Assembly (NCBI GenBank): GCA_044228685.1 | Contig: JBGAUL010000008.1 | Coordinates: forward strand, 62,001 to 126,000 | From: JBBATK01 sp044228685 | GTDB taxonomy: Bacteria; Bacteroidota; Ignavibacteria; Kapaibacteriales; NICIL-2 | Length of the DNA: 64,000 nt | Direction: 5' to 3' | Part shown: positions 35,305 through 44,784 of the stretch, piece after piece | How the letters are laid out: the number at the start of each line of letters is the position of its first letter | How positions within the stretch are numbered: position 1 is the stretch's first letter | Translations under genes and position numbers: made by a program | Notes under the pieces: generated by a model | What the model saw: only the letters and a program-made list of their open reading frames with translations | Database searches by the model: none | What the model was told of the DNA's origin: nothing

Positions 35305-38300
35305 ATGAAAGCAATACTGTCTGCTCTTCAAAGCTGTGTTATAGTGCTTGTCGTTGCGATCTGCAGCACTGCGACTCCAAAGCTCTATGCTACTGAGTTC
35401 ACGGTCAAAGTCGACAACGACGTCGCAAACGGACACAATACCGCTTGCCTTACAGGCTGGGAAGAAACCATGATGCTCTCTGTTAATGCACCATGTCTCA
35501 TCAAAAAAATCAGCGTGTACTATGACGGCACGACTGCAAACGATGACACACTCTGGATTGTTGGCGATCCATCCGAAGGAGCAGTGCCTCCGTCGAGTTG
35601 GGTATGGCCATACAATGTACTGGGCTCTGCGCACGTAGTTCATTACGACGGAAAGCCCGGATGGCGCGTCATTGACGTGAGTGCCGATAGCATTCGAAAA
35701 GACGGATATGACAGACTTGTCGTGCAACATCGTGTGCAAGAGAACGGACCCTGGTTTGGCATCGATAATAATGGTCGCGTCTCCCCTTCTTTCCTGCTTG
35801 ACCCTGCGCCAAATCCAAACTTTTACAACATCGCCGGAACCTTGTACTATTACTCTAGCGGTGACTTTATGGTACGGGCAATTGTTGAGTATGAGCAGCA
35901 GAAGTCAGATGGAAGTCCGGCTGCCCAACCTGAGCCAACTCTTGTCGATGTTACCAAAGAGGTCGGTATGATCAACGCAAGCAACGCTGTTTTTGGATCA
36001 GCGCGCGTTAGTGTCGTTGATTACGATAATGATGGCTGGGACGATGTCATGGTTGGAAGTACACTCTACCACAACAATCACGGTGTATTCGAGAAAGTTC
36101 AGACATCGATTGTTGCCGGCGGTGGAAGTGTTTGGGGAGATTTCGACAATGATGGTTATATCGATTGCTACGCCGTCAATGGAGGCGCAGGAGATAAAAT
36201 CTACCGTCAGCTTCCGGATCACAGCTTTGTGGACGTTACAGCATCGACCAAGATCACAAATCCCGCACCAACAGTCACTCCGATGTGTATTGAATTCAAC
36301 AACGACTCGAAGCTTGACCTCTTTATTGCTAACGGACGTACAGCAGACTCTCAAGGAAACGAGACCTACTTTGATGACAAATTGTGGTTGAATAACGGAG
36401 ACGGAACGTTCAAAGACATCACGGTAAGCAGTGGCATTACTGCAGCTGAACACAAGAACTACAACAACAGTCCAATGGACTGCTGGGCTGCATCTCCAGG
36501 AGATTATAACGGAGATGGCTTGGTGGACATCTTTGTCGCTGACTACCGTCTTATGCCCGACCGACTCTACAAGAACAACGGAGACCTTACATTCAGCGAT
36601 GTCAGTGAGTCAACAGGTACTATCGGCGTACCAACTGCTCAAGCCGGTTACTTTGGTCATGGAGCTGGTTGTGATTGGGGTGATTTCGACAACGACGGAG
36701 ACCTCGATCTCATCGTTGGCAACCTTGGTCATCCTGACTCTCGGGGCGCAGTTTCAAATCCCTCTCTGATCTTTCGCAACGATGGAAATGTGTTTACTGA
36801 AGTGCATCAGAAAATGGGTCTGAAGTTTTTTGAAATGAACTTCGGCGCAATGTGGCTCGATCTAAACTGCGATGGCTTCTTGGATCTCTTTCATTGTCAA
36901 TATGCTTACAACGCACCGGCTCAAGACGGCGCCTATCGTCGATCACGCACTTATCTCAATCAAGGTCCGTCGAAATCCTTTGCTATGAAGGACATCACCT
37001 GGTCCAGCGGCGCGGCAATCCATGGTGCGTGGACCTGCGCGCGACTAGACTATGACAATGACGGCGACGAGGATATCATTGCTGCTTCCCCTACCGATGC
37101 CATCCGGGTATTTCGCAATGACATGAAACGTGAAGGACAATGGCTTGAACTTTCGTGGCCTCCAGCGCCATCGAGCTCGGCAGTGAACTCCAACATGTAC
37201 GGCGCACGTGTGACGGTGTATTGCGGCTCCGATCATTACATGCGTGAACTCTCCGGTGGCGGATATGGTTCAACAGCTTCGCAGAACTCCAACGTATTGC
37301 ACTTTGGTTTGGCTAATCATCAGACTATCGACAGCGTCGTGGTTCGTCGTGGCGCAACTGTCCTTCAACGTTGGAATGCTCTTCACGTTAATACTCGCTA
37401 TGCACTGCCGCTAACACAAAGTCAAGCTCCGGTCGCGATTCTCACGACCCCACAGCTTCAGTTCCCAACGAACAACTCAATTTCAAATCCACAACAACTG
37501 CAGTTGAACTGGACGGCTTGCGGAACAGCTGCGAGTTATCAGATCCAGCTTGCAGATAACGCTGCTTTAAAGGCTTCGTTGGTATTTGAGAATAACGACG
37601 GTAGTATTACGTCCAGTCAGTCGCTGATCAACGGTGCGACCTATTTCTGGCGAGTACGAAGTTGTTCTGTAAGTCCCTTTGACTCAAGCAAGGCAAGTCC
37701 GTGGTCAACCACATTTGCATTTAGCGTTGGCATCCCCAAACCATCGGTTCCTGTACTGCTCTCACCTGCTAACGGCACCGTCAATTTCAAACCAAAACCA
37801 CTGGGACTCTTGAACTGGAATTCATCTGTGTACATTTCAAAGATTCAACCCGAGCTTCGGTATCACGTTCAAGTTTCCGAAGACTCTACGTTCACAATGT
37901 TGTTCCGTGATACCAGTGGTCTTAGCGCTCGTTCACTTTCAATGAAAGGCGCTAAAGGAAGCACCAAGTATTGGTGGCGCGTACGAGCCGAGAATGATGG
38001 TGGTGCAACTGATTGGAGTAGCGTGTGGACGTTGACCACAATTGCAGAGGTCAGTGGACTGGAGAATGGAAGTACTGATGAGGCTTCATTGCAGGTCTAC
38101 CCTCTTCCTGCTTCAAACATCATACACATCAATGCAAGCTGCGAGTCTGGCGTTGCATCACGTCTCGAGATACACAGCGAAGACGGTCGTTTAGTCTACA
38201 AACGAGATTTCAACGACTGTGCGAATGCAAGACTTGAGCTTGATGTTCCGGTTGCGAGCTGGGCTACAGGATTATACACTTGTAGCGTTCATTCTAGCAG

Positions 38301-38337
38301 CGAAACACGATACAGTAAGATTCAGATCATTCACTAA
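35305..38337 (+). CDS. Secreted FG-GAP/VCBS and ASPIC-UnbV repeat protein with T9SS domain
   Basis: 1,010 aa. Of two close ATGs, 35305 is chosen since GGGGA lies 7 bases before it. Signal peptide cleavage is near KLYATE. A central propeller of FG-GAP/VCBS type carries Ca-binding loops DYDNDGWDD, DFDNDGYID, DYNGDGLVD, DFDNDGDLD and DYDNDGDED. An ASPIC/UnbV domain follows (GARVTVYCGSDHYMRELSGG...NVLHFGLANHQTIDSVVV), then two fibronectin-III-like modules and a T9SS type A C-terminus (VYPLPASNIIHI ... YSKIQIIH). Predicted surface or secreted protein. Resembles CRTAC1-like proteins; its role is not known. murQ follows after 23 bases. Confidence 0.9.
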   Translation: MKAILSALQSCVIVLVVAICSTATPKLYATEFTVKVDNDVANGHNTACLTGWEETMMLSVNAPCLIKKISVYYDGTTANDDTLWIVGDPSEGAVPPSSWVWPYNVLGSAHVVHYDGKPGWRVIDVSADSIRKDGYDRLVVQHRVQENGPWFGIDNNGRVSPSFLLDPAPNPNFYNIAGTLYYYSSGDFMVRAIVEYEQQKSDGSPAAQPEPTLVDVTKEVGMINASNAVFGSARVSVVDYDNDGWDDVMVGSTLYHNNHGVFEKVQTSIVAGGGSVWGDFDNDGYIDCYAVNGGAGDKIYRQLPDHSFVDVTASTKITNPAPTVTPMCIEFNNDSKLDLFIANGRTADSQGNETYFDDKLWLNNGDGTFKDITVSSGITAAEHKNYNNSPMDCWAASPGDYNGDGLVDIFVADYRLMPDRLYKNNGDLTFSDVSESTGTIGVPTAQAGYFGHGAGCDWGDFDNDGDLDLIVGNLGHPDSRGAVSNPSLIFRNDGNVFTEVHQKMGLKFFEMNFGAMWLDLNCDGFLDLFHCQYAYNAPAQDGAYRRSRTYLNQGPSKSFAMKDITWSSGAAIHGAWTCARLDYDNDGDEDIIAASPTDAIRVFRNDMKREGQWLELSWPPAPSSSAVNSNMYGARVTVYCGSDHYMRELSGGGYGSTASQNSNVLHFGLANHQTIDSVVVRRGATVLQRWNALHVNTRYALPLTQSQAPVAILTTPQLQFPTNNSISNPQQLQLNWTACGTAASYQIQLADNAALKASLVFENNDGSITSSQSLINGATYFWRVRSCSVSPFDSSKASPWSTTFAFSVGIPKPSVPVLLSPANGTVNFKPKPLGLLNWNSSVYISKIQPELRYHVQVSEDSTFTMLFRDTSGLSARSLSMKGAKGSTKYWWRVRAENDGGATDWSSVWTLTTIAEVSGLENGSTDEASLQVYPLPASNIIHINASCESGVASRLEIHSEDGRLVYKRDFNDCANARLELDVPVASWATGLYTCSVHSSSETRYSKIQIIH

Positions 38338-38360
38338 ACACTGTCCTACACAGAAATCAC

Positions 38361-39290
38361 GTGGAGCCTAGTCCTCTCTTTCACGAAATATCTCGCTTAC
38401 GCACCGAGCTCAACAATCATCGCACCACAGCGATTGATCGTATGTCGACCCAAGGCATATTGGAAACGATCAATGAAGAAGATGCCTTGGTTGCATTGGC
38501 TGTTCGAGAGGTTATACCAAACATCACAATAGCAGTTGATGCTATCGTTCAGTCGTTTCGTTCGGGTGGACGACTTTTCTACGTTGGCGCGGGTACCAGC
38601 GGACGTCTTGGAGTGCTGGATGCCTCAGAGTGTCCGCCTACTTTTGGCGTAAGCCACACAATGGTTCAAGGCATTATTGCAGGCGGCGATGCTGCTATGT
38701 TTCGAGCGCAAGAAGGCGTTGAAGATTCTCGCGAATTGGGTGCGAAGGTTATTGAGGAGCATGGCTTGACCAGCGCAGATGTACTCTGCGGAATTGCCGC
38801 ATCGGGTCGTACACCATTTGTACGTGCTGCGCTCGAGTCCGCAAAGAACAACGGCATTTACACCATCCTCGTTACGACGAATCATCCGGAACAAGTGAAA
38901 GAACTTGGCGTTGCTGTTGACTGTCTTATTGCACCGCAGACCGGACCGGAAGTCATTGCCGGGTCTACTCGCTTGAAGTCCGGTACTGCCCAGAAGATGA
39001 TTCTAAACATGCTCACCACTGCCTCAATGATTCGTATCGGCAAGACACTTGGTAACGTGATGGTTGATCTGCGATTGAGCAACGATAAGTTGGTGGAACG
39101 CGCGCGAAAGATCATTATGACGACCTGCGACGTGAATTATGCGACGGCAAGCAGCACGCTACAGCAAGCCGGTGACAGCGTCAAGGTTGCGATCGTTATG
39201 CTAAAAAAGTCGTGCGATGCTGATCATGCCAAGCGACTTTTGGATGCATCGGACGGATTTATCTACAAGGCAGTTGAGACCACTCAATAG
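38361..39290 (+). CDS. murQ: N-acetylmuramic acid 6-phosphate etherase
   Basis: 309 aa from a GTG start. Breaks the lactyl ether of MurNAc 6-phosphate to give GlcNAc 6-phosphate and D-lactate in cell-wall recycling. SIS domain features are clear: FYVGAGTSGRLGVLDASECP with the catalytic Glu in ASECP, then VLCGIAASGRTPFVRAAL, and AGSTRLKSGTAQKMILNML. No MurNAc PTS permease (MurP), AnmK or AmgK lies in the window, so the source of the substrate is unknown. Confidence 0.95.
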   Translation: MEPSPLFHEISRLRTELNNHRTTAIDRMSTQGILETINEEDALVALAVREVIPNITIAVDAIVQSFRSGGRLFYVGAGTSGRLGVLDASECPPTFGVSHTMVQGIIAGGDAAMFRAQEGVEDSRELGAKVIEEHGLTSADVLCGIAASGRTPFVRAALESAKNNGIYTILVTTNHPEQVKELGVAVDCLIAPQTGPEVIAGSTRLKSGTAQKMILNMLTTASMIRIGKTLGNVMVDLRLSNDKLVERARKIIMTTCDVNYATASSTLQQAGDSVKVAIVMLKKSCDADHAKRLLDASDGFIYKAVETTQ

Positions 39291-39386
39291 ATCATAGACA
39301 GATTGGTGTGATTTCTTTTGTATTAGCCTCAATGAGTGCGGACTTCATCCGTCAACTGTTCTTTATTGCGACAATTACCTCAGATC

Positions 39387-41201
39387 ATGGCAAAACGACG
39401 ACAACACGATGATAGTCCTAAAGTCAAGCTAAGCTTCGGTCAACAGCGTAGCGAGTTCCTCTTCATCCTCTCCTTCTACAAGCAGTACCGATGGAAGGCT
39501 TTGATTGTGTTGCTCATCATGTTGATTTCCAACTCTATCTCACTGCTCTTTCCCAAGTTCATTGGCAATCTTCTTGACAGCATGAAGAGTCCGTCGATTA
39601 CGCCGGACGTATGGTCATTGGTTAGCCTGCTGCTTGGATTGTTCTTGGTACAAGCCGTCGTCAATTACTTCACCACAGTATCGCTTGCAACAATCACTGA
39701 AAACGTACTTGCTAAGCTACGAACCTCACTCTTCCAGCACATCCTTCGTTTGCCCATGAGCTTCTTTGGCGAGAAGCGCGTTGGTGAGTTGATGTCGAGG
39801 GTTAGTTCGGATGTCACACAAATTCAAGAGACATTTACATTCACCATGATGCAGATGCTCCGTCAAGGCATCTTCTTGGTAGGGGGGATTGTGTTCATCG
39901 TCATGCGTAGCATCCGATTGACGACTCCGGTACTCATTACTTTGCCAATATTGATTGTTATTGGTCTCGTGTTCGGACGTCGTTTGCGCGCATTGAGTAC
40001 GCGCGTTCAAGACGTATTGGCTCAAGCAACGACAATCATCGAAGAAACTTTTCAGGCTATAGAGAGTGTGAAGAGTTACACCAATGAAGACTACGAAACG
40101 AAACGCTATTCAACGCAGATTTCTGAGTACGTTCGGCTTGCAATCAAAGGCGCTAAGCTGCGCTCTATCTTCTTTTCCTTCATCATGTTTGCCATGTTTG
40201 GCGGCATTGCAGGAGTGTTGAGTTATGGCGTGTACTTGGTGCACAACAATGAGCTCACAATTGGCGATCTGTTGTCGTTTATACTATACTCCTTCTTCGT
40301 TGCCGGAGCACTCGGTTCATTTGCCGAACTCTTTGGTCAGATTCAGCGCACACTCGGAGCGTCGGTGCGGGTACGAGAAATCCTTTCTGAAAAGGTCGAG
40401 ACGAACAGTGCAGATGTAGTGCAACTGCAATCTCCAACCCTGCGAAGTATTGAACTGAAGAATGTCAAATTCAGCTATCCATCACGTCCGGATATCTGGG
40501 CTTTAGACAATGTTTCCCTTCAAATCCAAGCCGGCTCGCGCGTAGCCTTTGTGGGTGAAAGCGGTGCTGGCAAGAGTACCACAGCAGCACTTTTGCAGAA
40601 GTTTTATAAACCCAATGAAGGTTCAATTTTCTTTGACAGCTACAATTCAGAAGAATTGAGTTTTGAAGAAGTTCGACAGAACATTGGAATTGTACCGCAG
40701 GACATCGTGCTGTTTGGATCGACGATTGGTGATAATATTCGCTATGGCAAAGTCGATGCGACCGACGACCAGGTATGGGAAGCGGCGCGACTGGCCAATG
40801 CCGAAGAATTCATTCGACAATTTCCGGAAGGATTGGAAACAAAAGTTGGCGAGCGTGGTGTGAAACTCTCCGGAGGCCAACGTCAGCGCATTGCCATTGC
40901 ACGGGCGATTCTCAAGAATCCACCTATTCTCATCTTGGATGAAGCCACTTCTTCCTTGGATTCGCAATCAGAGCATCTTATCCAAGAAGCTTTGGAAAAT
41001 CTCATGAAGGGTCGAACGACGATTATCATTGCGCATCGCTTGTCGACCATTCGACGTTGCGATAATATCTTTGTGTTCAGCAAAGGACAGATAATTCAGC
41101 GTGGTACGCATGAAGAATTGCTGATGCAACCTTCGTCACTGTACGCACGTTTGTGTGAATTACAATTTGGAGCGCTGTCCGTAGTAAGCACTAAACCTTA
41201 A
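39387..41201 (+). CDS. ABC exporter, fused membrane and ATPase domains (MsbA/BmrA-like)
   Basis: 604-aa half-transporter that dimerises. The N-terminal domain has six hydrophobic helices (about 40-320). The ATPase domain has Walker A GESGAGKSTT, Q-loop, signature LSGGQRQRIAIARAIL, Walker B ILILDEATSSLD and the H-loop IIAHRLSTI. All catalytic motifs are intact. The start at 39387 is preferred over 39336. Lipid A, lipid or drug export is possible; nothing in the context decides it. Confidence 0.93.
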   Translation: MAKRRQHDDSPKVKLSFGQQRSEFLFILSFYKQYRWKALIVLLIMLISNSISLLFPKFIGNLLDSMKSPSITPDVWSLVSLLLGLFLVQAVVNYFTTVSLATITENVLAKLRTSLFQHILRLPMSFFGEKRVGELMSRVSSDVTQIQETFTFTMMQMLRQGIFLVGGIVFIVMRSIRLTTPVLITLPILIVIGLVFGRRLRALSTRVQDVLAQATTIIEETFQAIESVKSYTNEDYETKRYSTQISEYVRLAIKGAKLRSIFFSFIMFAMFGGIAGVLSYGVYLVHNNELTIGDLLSFILYSFFVAGALGSFAELFGQIQRTLGASVRVREILSEKVETNSADVVQLQSPTLRSIELKNVKFSYPSRPDIWALDNVSLQIQAGSRVAFVGESGAGKSTTAALLQKFYKPNEGSIFFDSYNSEELSFEEVRQNIGIVPQDIVLFGSTIGDNIRYGKVDATDDQVWEAARLANAEEFIRQFPEGLETKVGERGVKLSGGQRQRIAIARAILKNPPILILDEATSSLDSQSEHLIQEALENLMKGRTTIIIAHRLSTIRRCDNIFVFSKGQIIQRGTHEELLMQPSSLYARLCELQFGALSVVSTKP

Positions 41202-41353
41202 ACGCTCGAGTAGTGTCTTAGGAAACAATGAACCGGACGTCAGAGAACTTGAGTCGAGTTTCCAAAACACATAAAGAACAGTCGATACAAAACATTATCG
41301 CCAACTGTTAAGCGCACGAATAATTTTTACTTGTTTCACTTTTATCACAATCT

Positions 41354-42139
41354 ATGAAGTACCTACTTGCCACTCTTTGTTTGGCTGCCGTATTAGGATT
41401 CTCGTCCTGCAGCAGTTCAACAACACCAACAACAAATGCGGATTATTTCAAAGGACTTGACAAGCTGGGCAATTACTGGGTTTATATGAATTCAGAAATT
41501 GATACCAACGGCGTCATGAGTTCAATTTCGTACACTGACTCGACCTGGGTCAATGGAACTCAGTTTGTCGACGGAAAAACCGCAACACAAATGATCACGT
41601 ATTCAGATCCAGGTACGGGCCCGCAGCGCGACACTAACTACATTTATCGTGATGGTAATAAAGTCTATGCATACATAGACGCACAAGGTCTCGATATGCT
41701 GGACACAGCTGCTCCTACCCGACAATGGACGCTCGTAGCAGACCTCGATGCAACAAAGCCTTGGCTTGTGCTCGATACCATTCACATCAATCAAGAACAA
41801 GATCTTGGAACAACCACTTTGGTTGTAAAAGCAAAGATTTATGCAACATGCTCGAAGGCCGCTGATTCGACAATCAAGCTCGCAAGCGGTACATCTGTTT
41901 CAACTAGACACTTCACACTGAATCCGATGATTAGTGGTACGGTTGCACCAAAGGGTATTCCTCTTTCAGCTCCTATCGGTATGAGCGGTGGAGGACGTCA
42001 TCAGTTCTATGCTGACGGTATGGCACTCGTTGCAGAGCGTGTTGAGCCAAGCACTTTTTCAGTTGGAGATGGTAGTTTCTTCCCGCCAACAAAGTCCCCA
42101 GGCAGCTATCGCGTTCTCGTCCGTTCACATATTCAATAG
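41354..42139 (+). CDS. Predicted lipoprotein of unknown function
   Basis: 261 aa. Lipoprotein signal peptide with lipobox ending FSSC at residue 19, then a Ser/Thr-rich linker. The rest is a beta-rich domain (YFKGLDKLGNYWVYMNSEID...) without a family I can name. The 152-base gap before it contains only a one-mismatch TAATTTTT box. A terminator follows. Likely anchored in the outer membrane. Confidence 0.8.
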   Translation: MKYLLATLCLAAVLGFSSCSSSTTPTTNADYFKGLDKLGNYWVYMNSEIDTNGVMSSISYTDSTWVNGTQFVDGKTATQMITYSDPGTGPQRDTNYIYRDGNKVYAYIDAQGLDMLDTAAPTRQWTLVADLDATKPWLVLDTIHINQEQDLGTTTLVVKAKIYATCSKAADSTIKLASGTSVSTRHFTLNPMISGTVAPKGIPLSAPIGMSGGGRHQFYADGMALVAERVEPSTFSVGDGSFFPPTKSPGSYRVLVRSHIQ

Positions 42140-42166
42140 TCGAACGCTCCACAGTAAAGAAAACAA

Positions 42167-42206
42167 AAAACCTTCGGTTGCATATGCAGGCGAAGGTTTT
42201 CTTTTT
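42167..42206. terminator. Bidirectional terminator between lipoprotein and ATP-grasp genes
   Basis: A 10-bp stem (42167-42176 with 42191-42200) and a 14-base loop, followed by CTTTTT and preceded by an A-run, so it works for both converging genes. Confidence 0.85.
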
Positions 42207-42234
42207 GTACTGACTCTAATTCGTCAAGAGTCGA

Positions 42235-43419
42235 CTACGAGTTTGCAGCCGGTACGTGTGCCATGAAGTCTTGGGCGAAACGCGGATAATAATTCGCCAA
42301 CAATTCTTCCACGCGCTCAGGATCTTTGGAGCGAATAATCAAGCCTGCATAGTTCTTCTTGTTTTGTACCCAACAAATTTCAGGATCGTTATAACCTGAC
42401 ATGTCAGGATGTTCGATACGACTCAAAGTAAAGATTCCGCCGCCGTACATATTCTGCGCTTTAGAGCAAGTGAATGTGCCAGGGTCCATGAGTTCCAGTC
42501 GTGCCCATTCGTGCCACATACAGACGCCGGTTGCGTGCCAAACGATATCCGGGATGCGAGCACCACCGACGCGACAACCAGCTTCGAGGAAGTGGAATGA
42601 TCCGTCTGCTTTGGATTGGATATACTCAATGTGCGTAGCTCCTTGCTTCAAACCAAAGCTCTTGATCACTTCAGCGTTCATCTTCTTGAGAGCTTTTTCT
42701 TCCGCTGTTCCCTTCTTGATCATGCGTGTTGTAAATATCCCCCCGGATGTGTTGAGATCCAGCATTGGCAGACCGTACTTCGAGATGCTTGCAAAAACCG
42801 GCTTGTAATCGTAGACAACAGAGTCAACGTGATAGACGTCGCCGGGGATGTACTGCTCTAGCAAGAAACGACTCTGCTTATCACCAAGCTTCTCGAGTTC
42901 CGTCCACAATTCATCGGGATGAAAAATCTTACGCACCTTGGCGCTGGACGCACCCATGCGTGGCTTGAACACCCACGGAGCCGGGATGCGATCCATAAAC
43001 TCCGCGACTTCTTTGTGATTAAGAATGCGAACAAAATCCGGCACTTGAATTCCATCCTCACGAGCCTTCATGCGCATCGCAAGTTTATCGCGGAAATAGC
43101 GAGCAGTCGTCTCGCCCATACCCGGGATACGCGTGTTCTCGCGGATTGCAGCTGCTACTTCGATATCAAACTCTCCAAGACCAACGATACGGTCGAAGCG
43201 AATGGTCCGCGCCAAGTAGTTCACAACGTTGCGTACAACAGTCTCGTCGTACAGATCCGGCACTGCAAACACATCTTCTAGATACTCCCGTTCCCAAGCT
43301 TCCTTGAGATATCTCTCCTCGGTCAATAAATACACCTTCCAACCAAGTCGTGAAGCTTCAGATATGAATGGTCTTCCAAACAGCGCACCGGCAATGCAAA
43401 GCACTGATTTCTTTTCCAT
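42235..43419 (-). CDS. ATP-grasp domain enzyme, unknown substrate
   Basis: 394 aa from the ATG at 43419, which has GGGGA with a good gap; upstream codons run into the esterase gene. An N-terminal Rossmann-like preATP domain (VLCIAGALFGRPFISEASRL) is followed by the ATP-grasp core: VFKPRMGASSAKVRKI (Lys and Gly-rich loop), FLLEQYIPGDVYHVDSVV and FHFLEAGCRVGGARIPD (metal-binding Glu region). Such enzymes join a carboxylate to an amine or thiol through an acyl phosphate, for example L-amino acid ligases and carnosine-synthase-like enzymes. It follows a damaged esterase gene by 13 bases, so it was probably one operon with it. Confidence 0.87.
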   Translation of the reverse strand: MEKKSVLCIAGALFGRPFISEASRLGWKVYLLTEERYLKEAWEREYLEDVFAVPDLYDETVVRNVVNYLARTIRFDRIVGLGEFDIEVAAAIRENTRIPGMGETTARYFRDKLAMRMKAREDGIQVPDFVRILNHKEVAEFMDRIPAPWVFKPRMGASSAKVRKIFHPDELWTELEKLGDKQSRFLLEQYIPGDVYHVDSVVYDYKPVFASISKYGLPMLDLNTSGGIFTTRMIKKGTAEEKALKKMNAEVIKSFGLKQGATHIEYIQSKADGSFHFLEAGCRVGGARIPDIVWHATGVCMWHEWARLELMDPGTFTCSKAQNMYGGGIFTLSRIEHPDMSGYNDPEICWVQNKKNYAGLIIRSKDPERVEELLANYYPRFAQDFMAHVPAANS

Positions 43420-43432
43420 GATTTCCCCTTGT

Positions 43433-44447
43433 TCAGTCAAATTGTAGTAGTGGTCCTTTGGCATCGCAGACCGTCCCGGTTTGAATAACCATGTGAAGCT
43501 GCGGTGCATTCTTCATGTCGGCTGAGCGGAAAATTTCTCCGCGGTTCCACCAATAGGAAGGCGATTGAGCGATGACCGATCCAAACACGTCCGGAAAACG
43601 CAGTCCTGTTTTGGTCGCAAGCAAACCGCCAAGTGAAGCCCCGGTTACGCAGGTCTTGTGTGGATCCTTGCTCAATGTCCAACCTCTCTTCGTCAACTCG
43701 CGCTGCGCAAAGGGTAAGATTTCCTTCGCAGAGAAATCCATGTAGTGCGGGTTGGTGGCGTACTCTTCATTTCTCATCTGCGGACTAACAAAAAGCGCAG
43801 CCACAGGAGGAATGATTTTCTCGGCAATCAGATTATCAAGGATGCGATGAAAGCGTCCAAGACGAAGAGCCTCAGCTCCATCGTGAACAATAACCAAGGG
43901 CAATTCCAAGCCTTCAGTCTTCGCGACTGCAGGTTGGTATAGAAATGTTTCGCGATGAGAATGCAGTATCTGACTCTCAAACAACAAGCGCTCCACGTTT
44001 CCATGTGGAACTTCGTGTCCGATACTGAGCATTGACTCGTCGATGTAGGACGGCATCCAGAACTCTGAGTTGTAGCCAAAACCCTCTGCTTGCACGCGGG
44101 AGTTACCCGGATCATTCATCCAGTTACCATCAATGATGAACTTATACTGCAATCGAGCGTCCGGTGGGAACTGCAGGATCACGTAGAACAGATCCGTGTG
44201 TTGAATTTTTTTCGAGAAATGATGCCGGTTGCCAGTATGACCAGTCTCCGACGATTTCGACGCGCTCAGCTTGACCGTGGTAGAGAAAGAGTGCGCGATT
44301 GTCGATAGTGACAGGTTGCGCCTGTGAGCGACCAACCTCAGCCCACAGCTGTCGCGCCTGCTCAGCACGTCGCTGCGCATCAGGTTCTTTGAGGAGAGCA
44401 AACAAACGATGCTCGACGTCTGAGTAATTGATCATGTGGTGGCGCAC
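43433..44447 (-). pseudogene. Esterase (Fes/esterase-D like with CBM48-like N-terminus), frameshifted and 3'-truncated
   Basis: Frame A (from 44447, or the likelier ATG at 44435) encodes a helical start and a CBM48-like strand, VEIVGDWSYWQPASFLEK. The match then continues only in frame B: KIQHTDLFYVILQFPPDARL, then an alpha/beta-hydrolase esterase with the nucleophile Ser in TGASLGGLLA and IAQSPSYWWNRGE. The shift falls on A7 (44206-44212 on this strand); six A would restore one frame. The frame then stops at 43433 just after VIQTGTVCDA, where relatives run on for tens of residues to a catalytic His (GHNW-type motif). So there are two defects. The A7 indel could be a sequencing error or slippage site; the missing C-terminus is harder to explain that way. 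Confidence 0.78.
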
Positions 44448-44458
44448 AATGGTTCCTG

Positions 44459-44466
44459 CAAAATTA
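44459..44466 (-). promoter_or_regulatory. Predicted -7 box before the broken esterase (TAATTTTG)
   Basis: Exact TAnnTTTG; identical over CGTAATTTTGCA to the sdhC box. It implies that the esterase/ATP-grasp unit is still transcribed. Confidence 0.45.
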
Positions 44467-44514
44467 CGAAGTATTTGTCCCTAAGCCTTTGCAACAACCG
44501 TGCAAAAAATGTTT

Positions 44515-44545
44515 TTTGGGAGGTAAACATCAAATGTTATCTTTG
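44515..44545 (+). promoter_or_regulatory. Bacteroidota-type promoter of the tRNA operon
   Basis: TTTG at 44515-44518, a spacer of exactly 19 bases, then TATCTTTG at 44538-44545: a full match to the Bacteroidota consensus TTTG-N19-TAnnTTTG. The tRNA-Ala gene starts 18 bases later. The best promoter in the window. Confidence 0.85.
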
Positions 44546-44563
44546 TGGCCCGTTTCAAGCGGA

Positions 44564-44636
<73 letters not shown>

Positions 44637-44678
44637 CTGAAAACAGTGTGACGGCAGAAAAACGAAGAATTTGAAAAT

Positions 44679-44752
44679 GGAATCGTAGCTCAGCTGGTTA
44701 GAGCGCTGCCCTGTCAAGGCAGAGGTCGCGGGTTCGAGCCCCGTCGGTTCCG
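44679..44752 (+). tRNA. tRNA-Asp (GTC)
   Basis: 74 bases: acceptor GGAATCG/CGGTTCC, anticodon stem CTGCC/GGCAG with loop CTGTCAA (anticodon GTC), T-arm GGGTTCGAGCCCC, discriminator G as expected for Asp. The CCA end is not encoded. Likely co-transcribed with tRNA-Ala, 42 bases upstream. Confidence 0.97.
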
Positions 44753-44756
44753 CATT

Positions 44757-44784
44757 AAAAAGCTGGCTTATGCCGGCTTTTTTT
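44757..44784. terminator. Bidirectional terminator after tRNA-Asp, made partly of the ypdA-like coding end
   Basis: An 11-bp stem (44757-44767 with 44772-44782, one G-T pair) with a 4-base loop, followed by a T-run. On the minus strand the stem contains the last codons of the reductase gene and the loop its TAA stop. Confidence 0.9.

Noticed and set aside
43437..43682. Minus-strand 81-codon frame as a possible missing esterase C-terminus
   Set aside because: Its translation is a frame-shifted reading of the esterase domain itself and has no His motif, so it does not supply the lost end.
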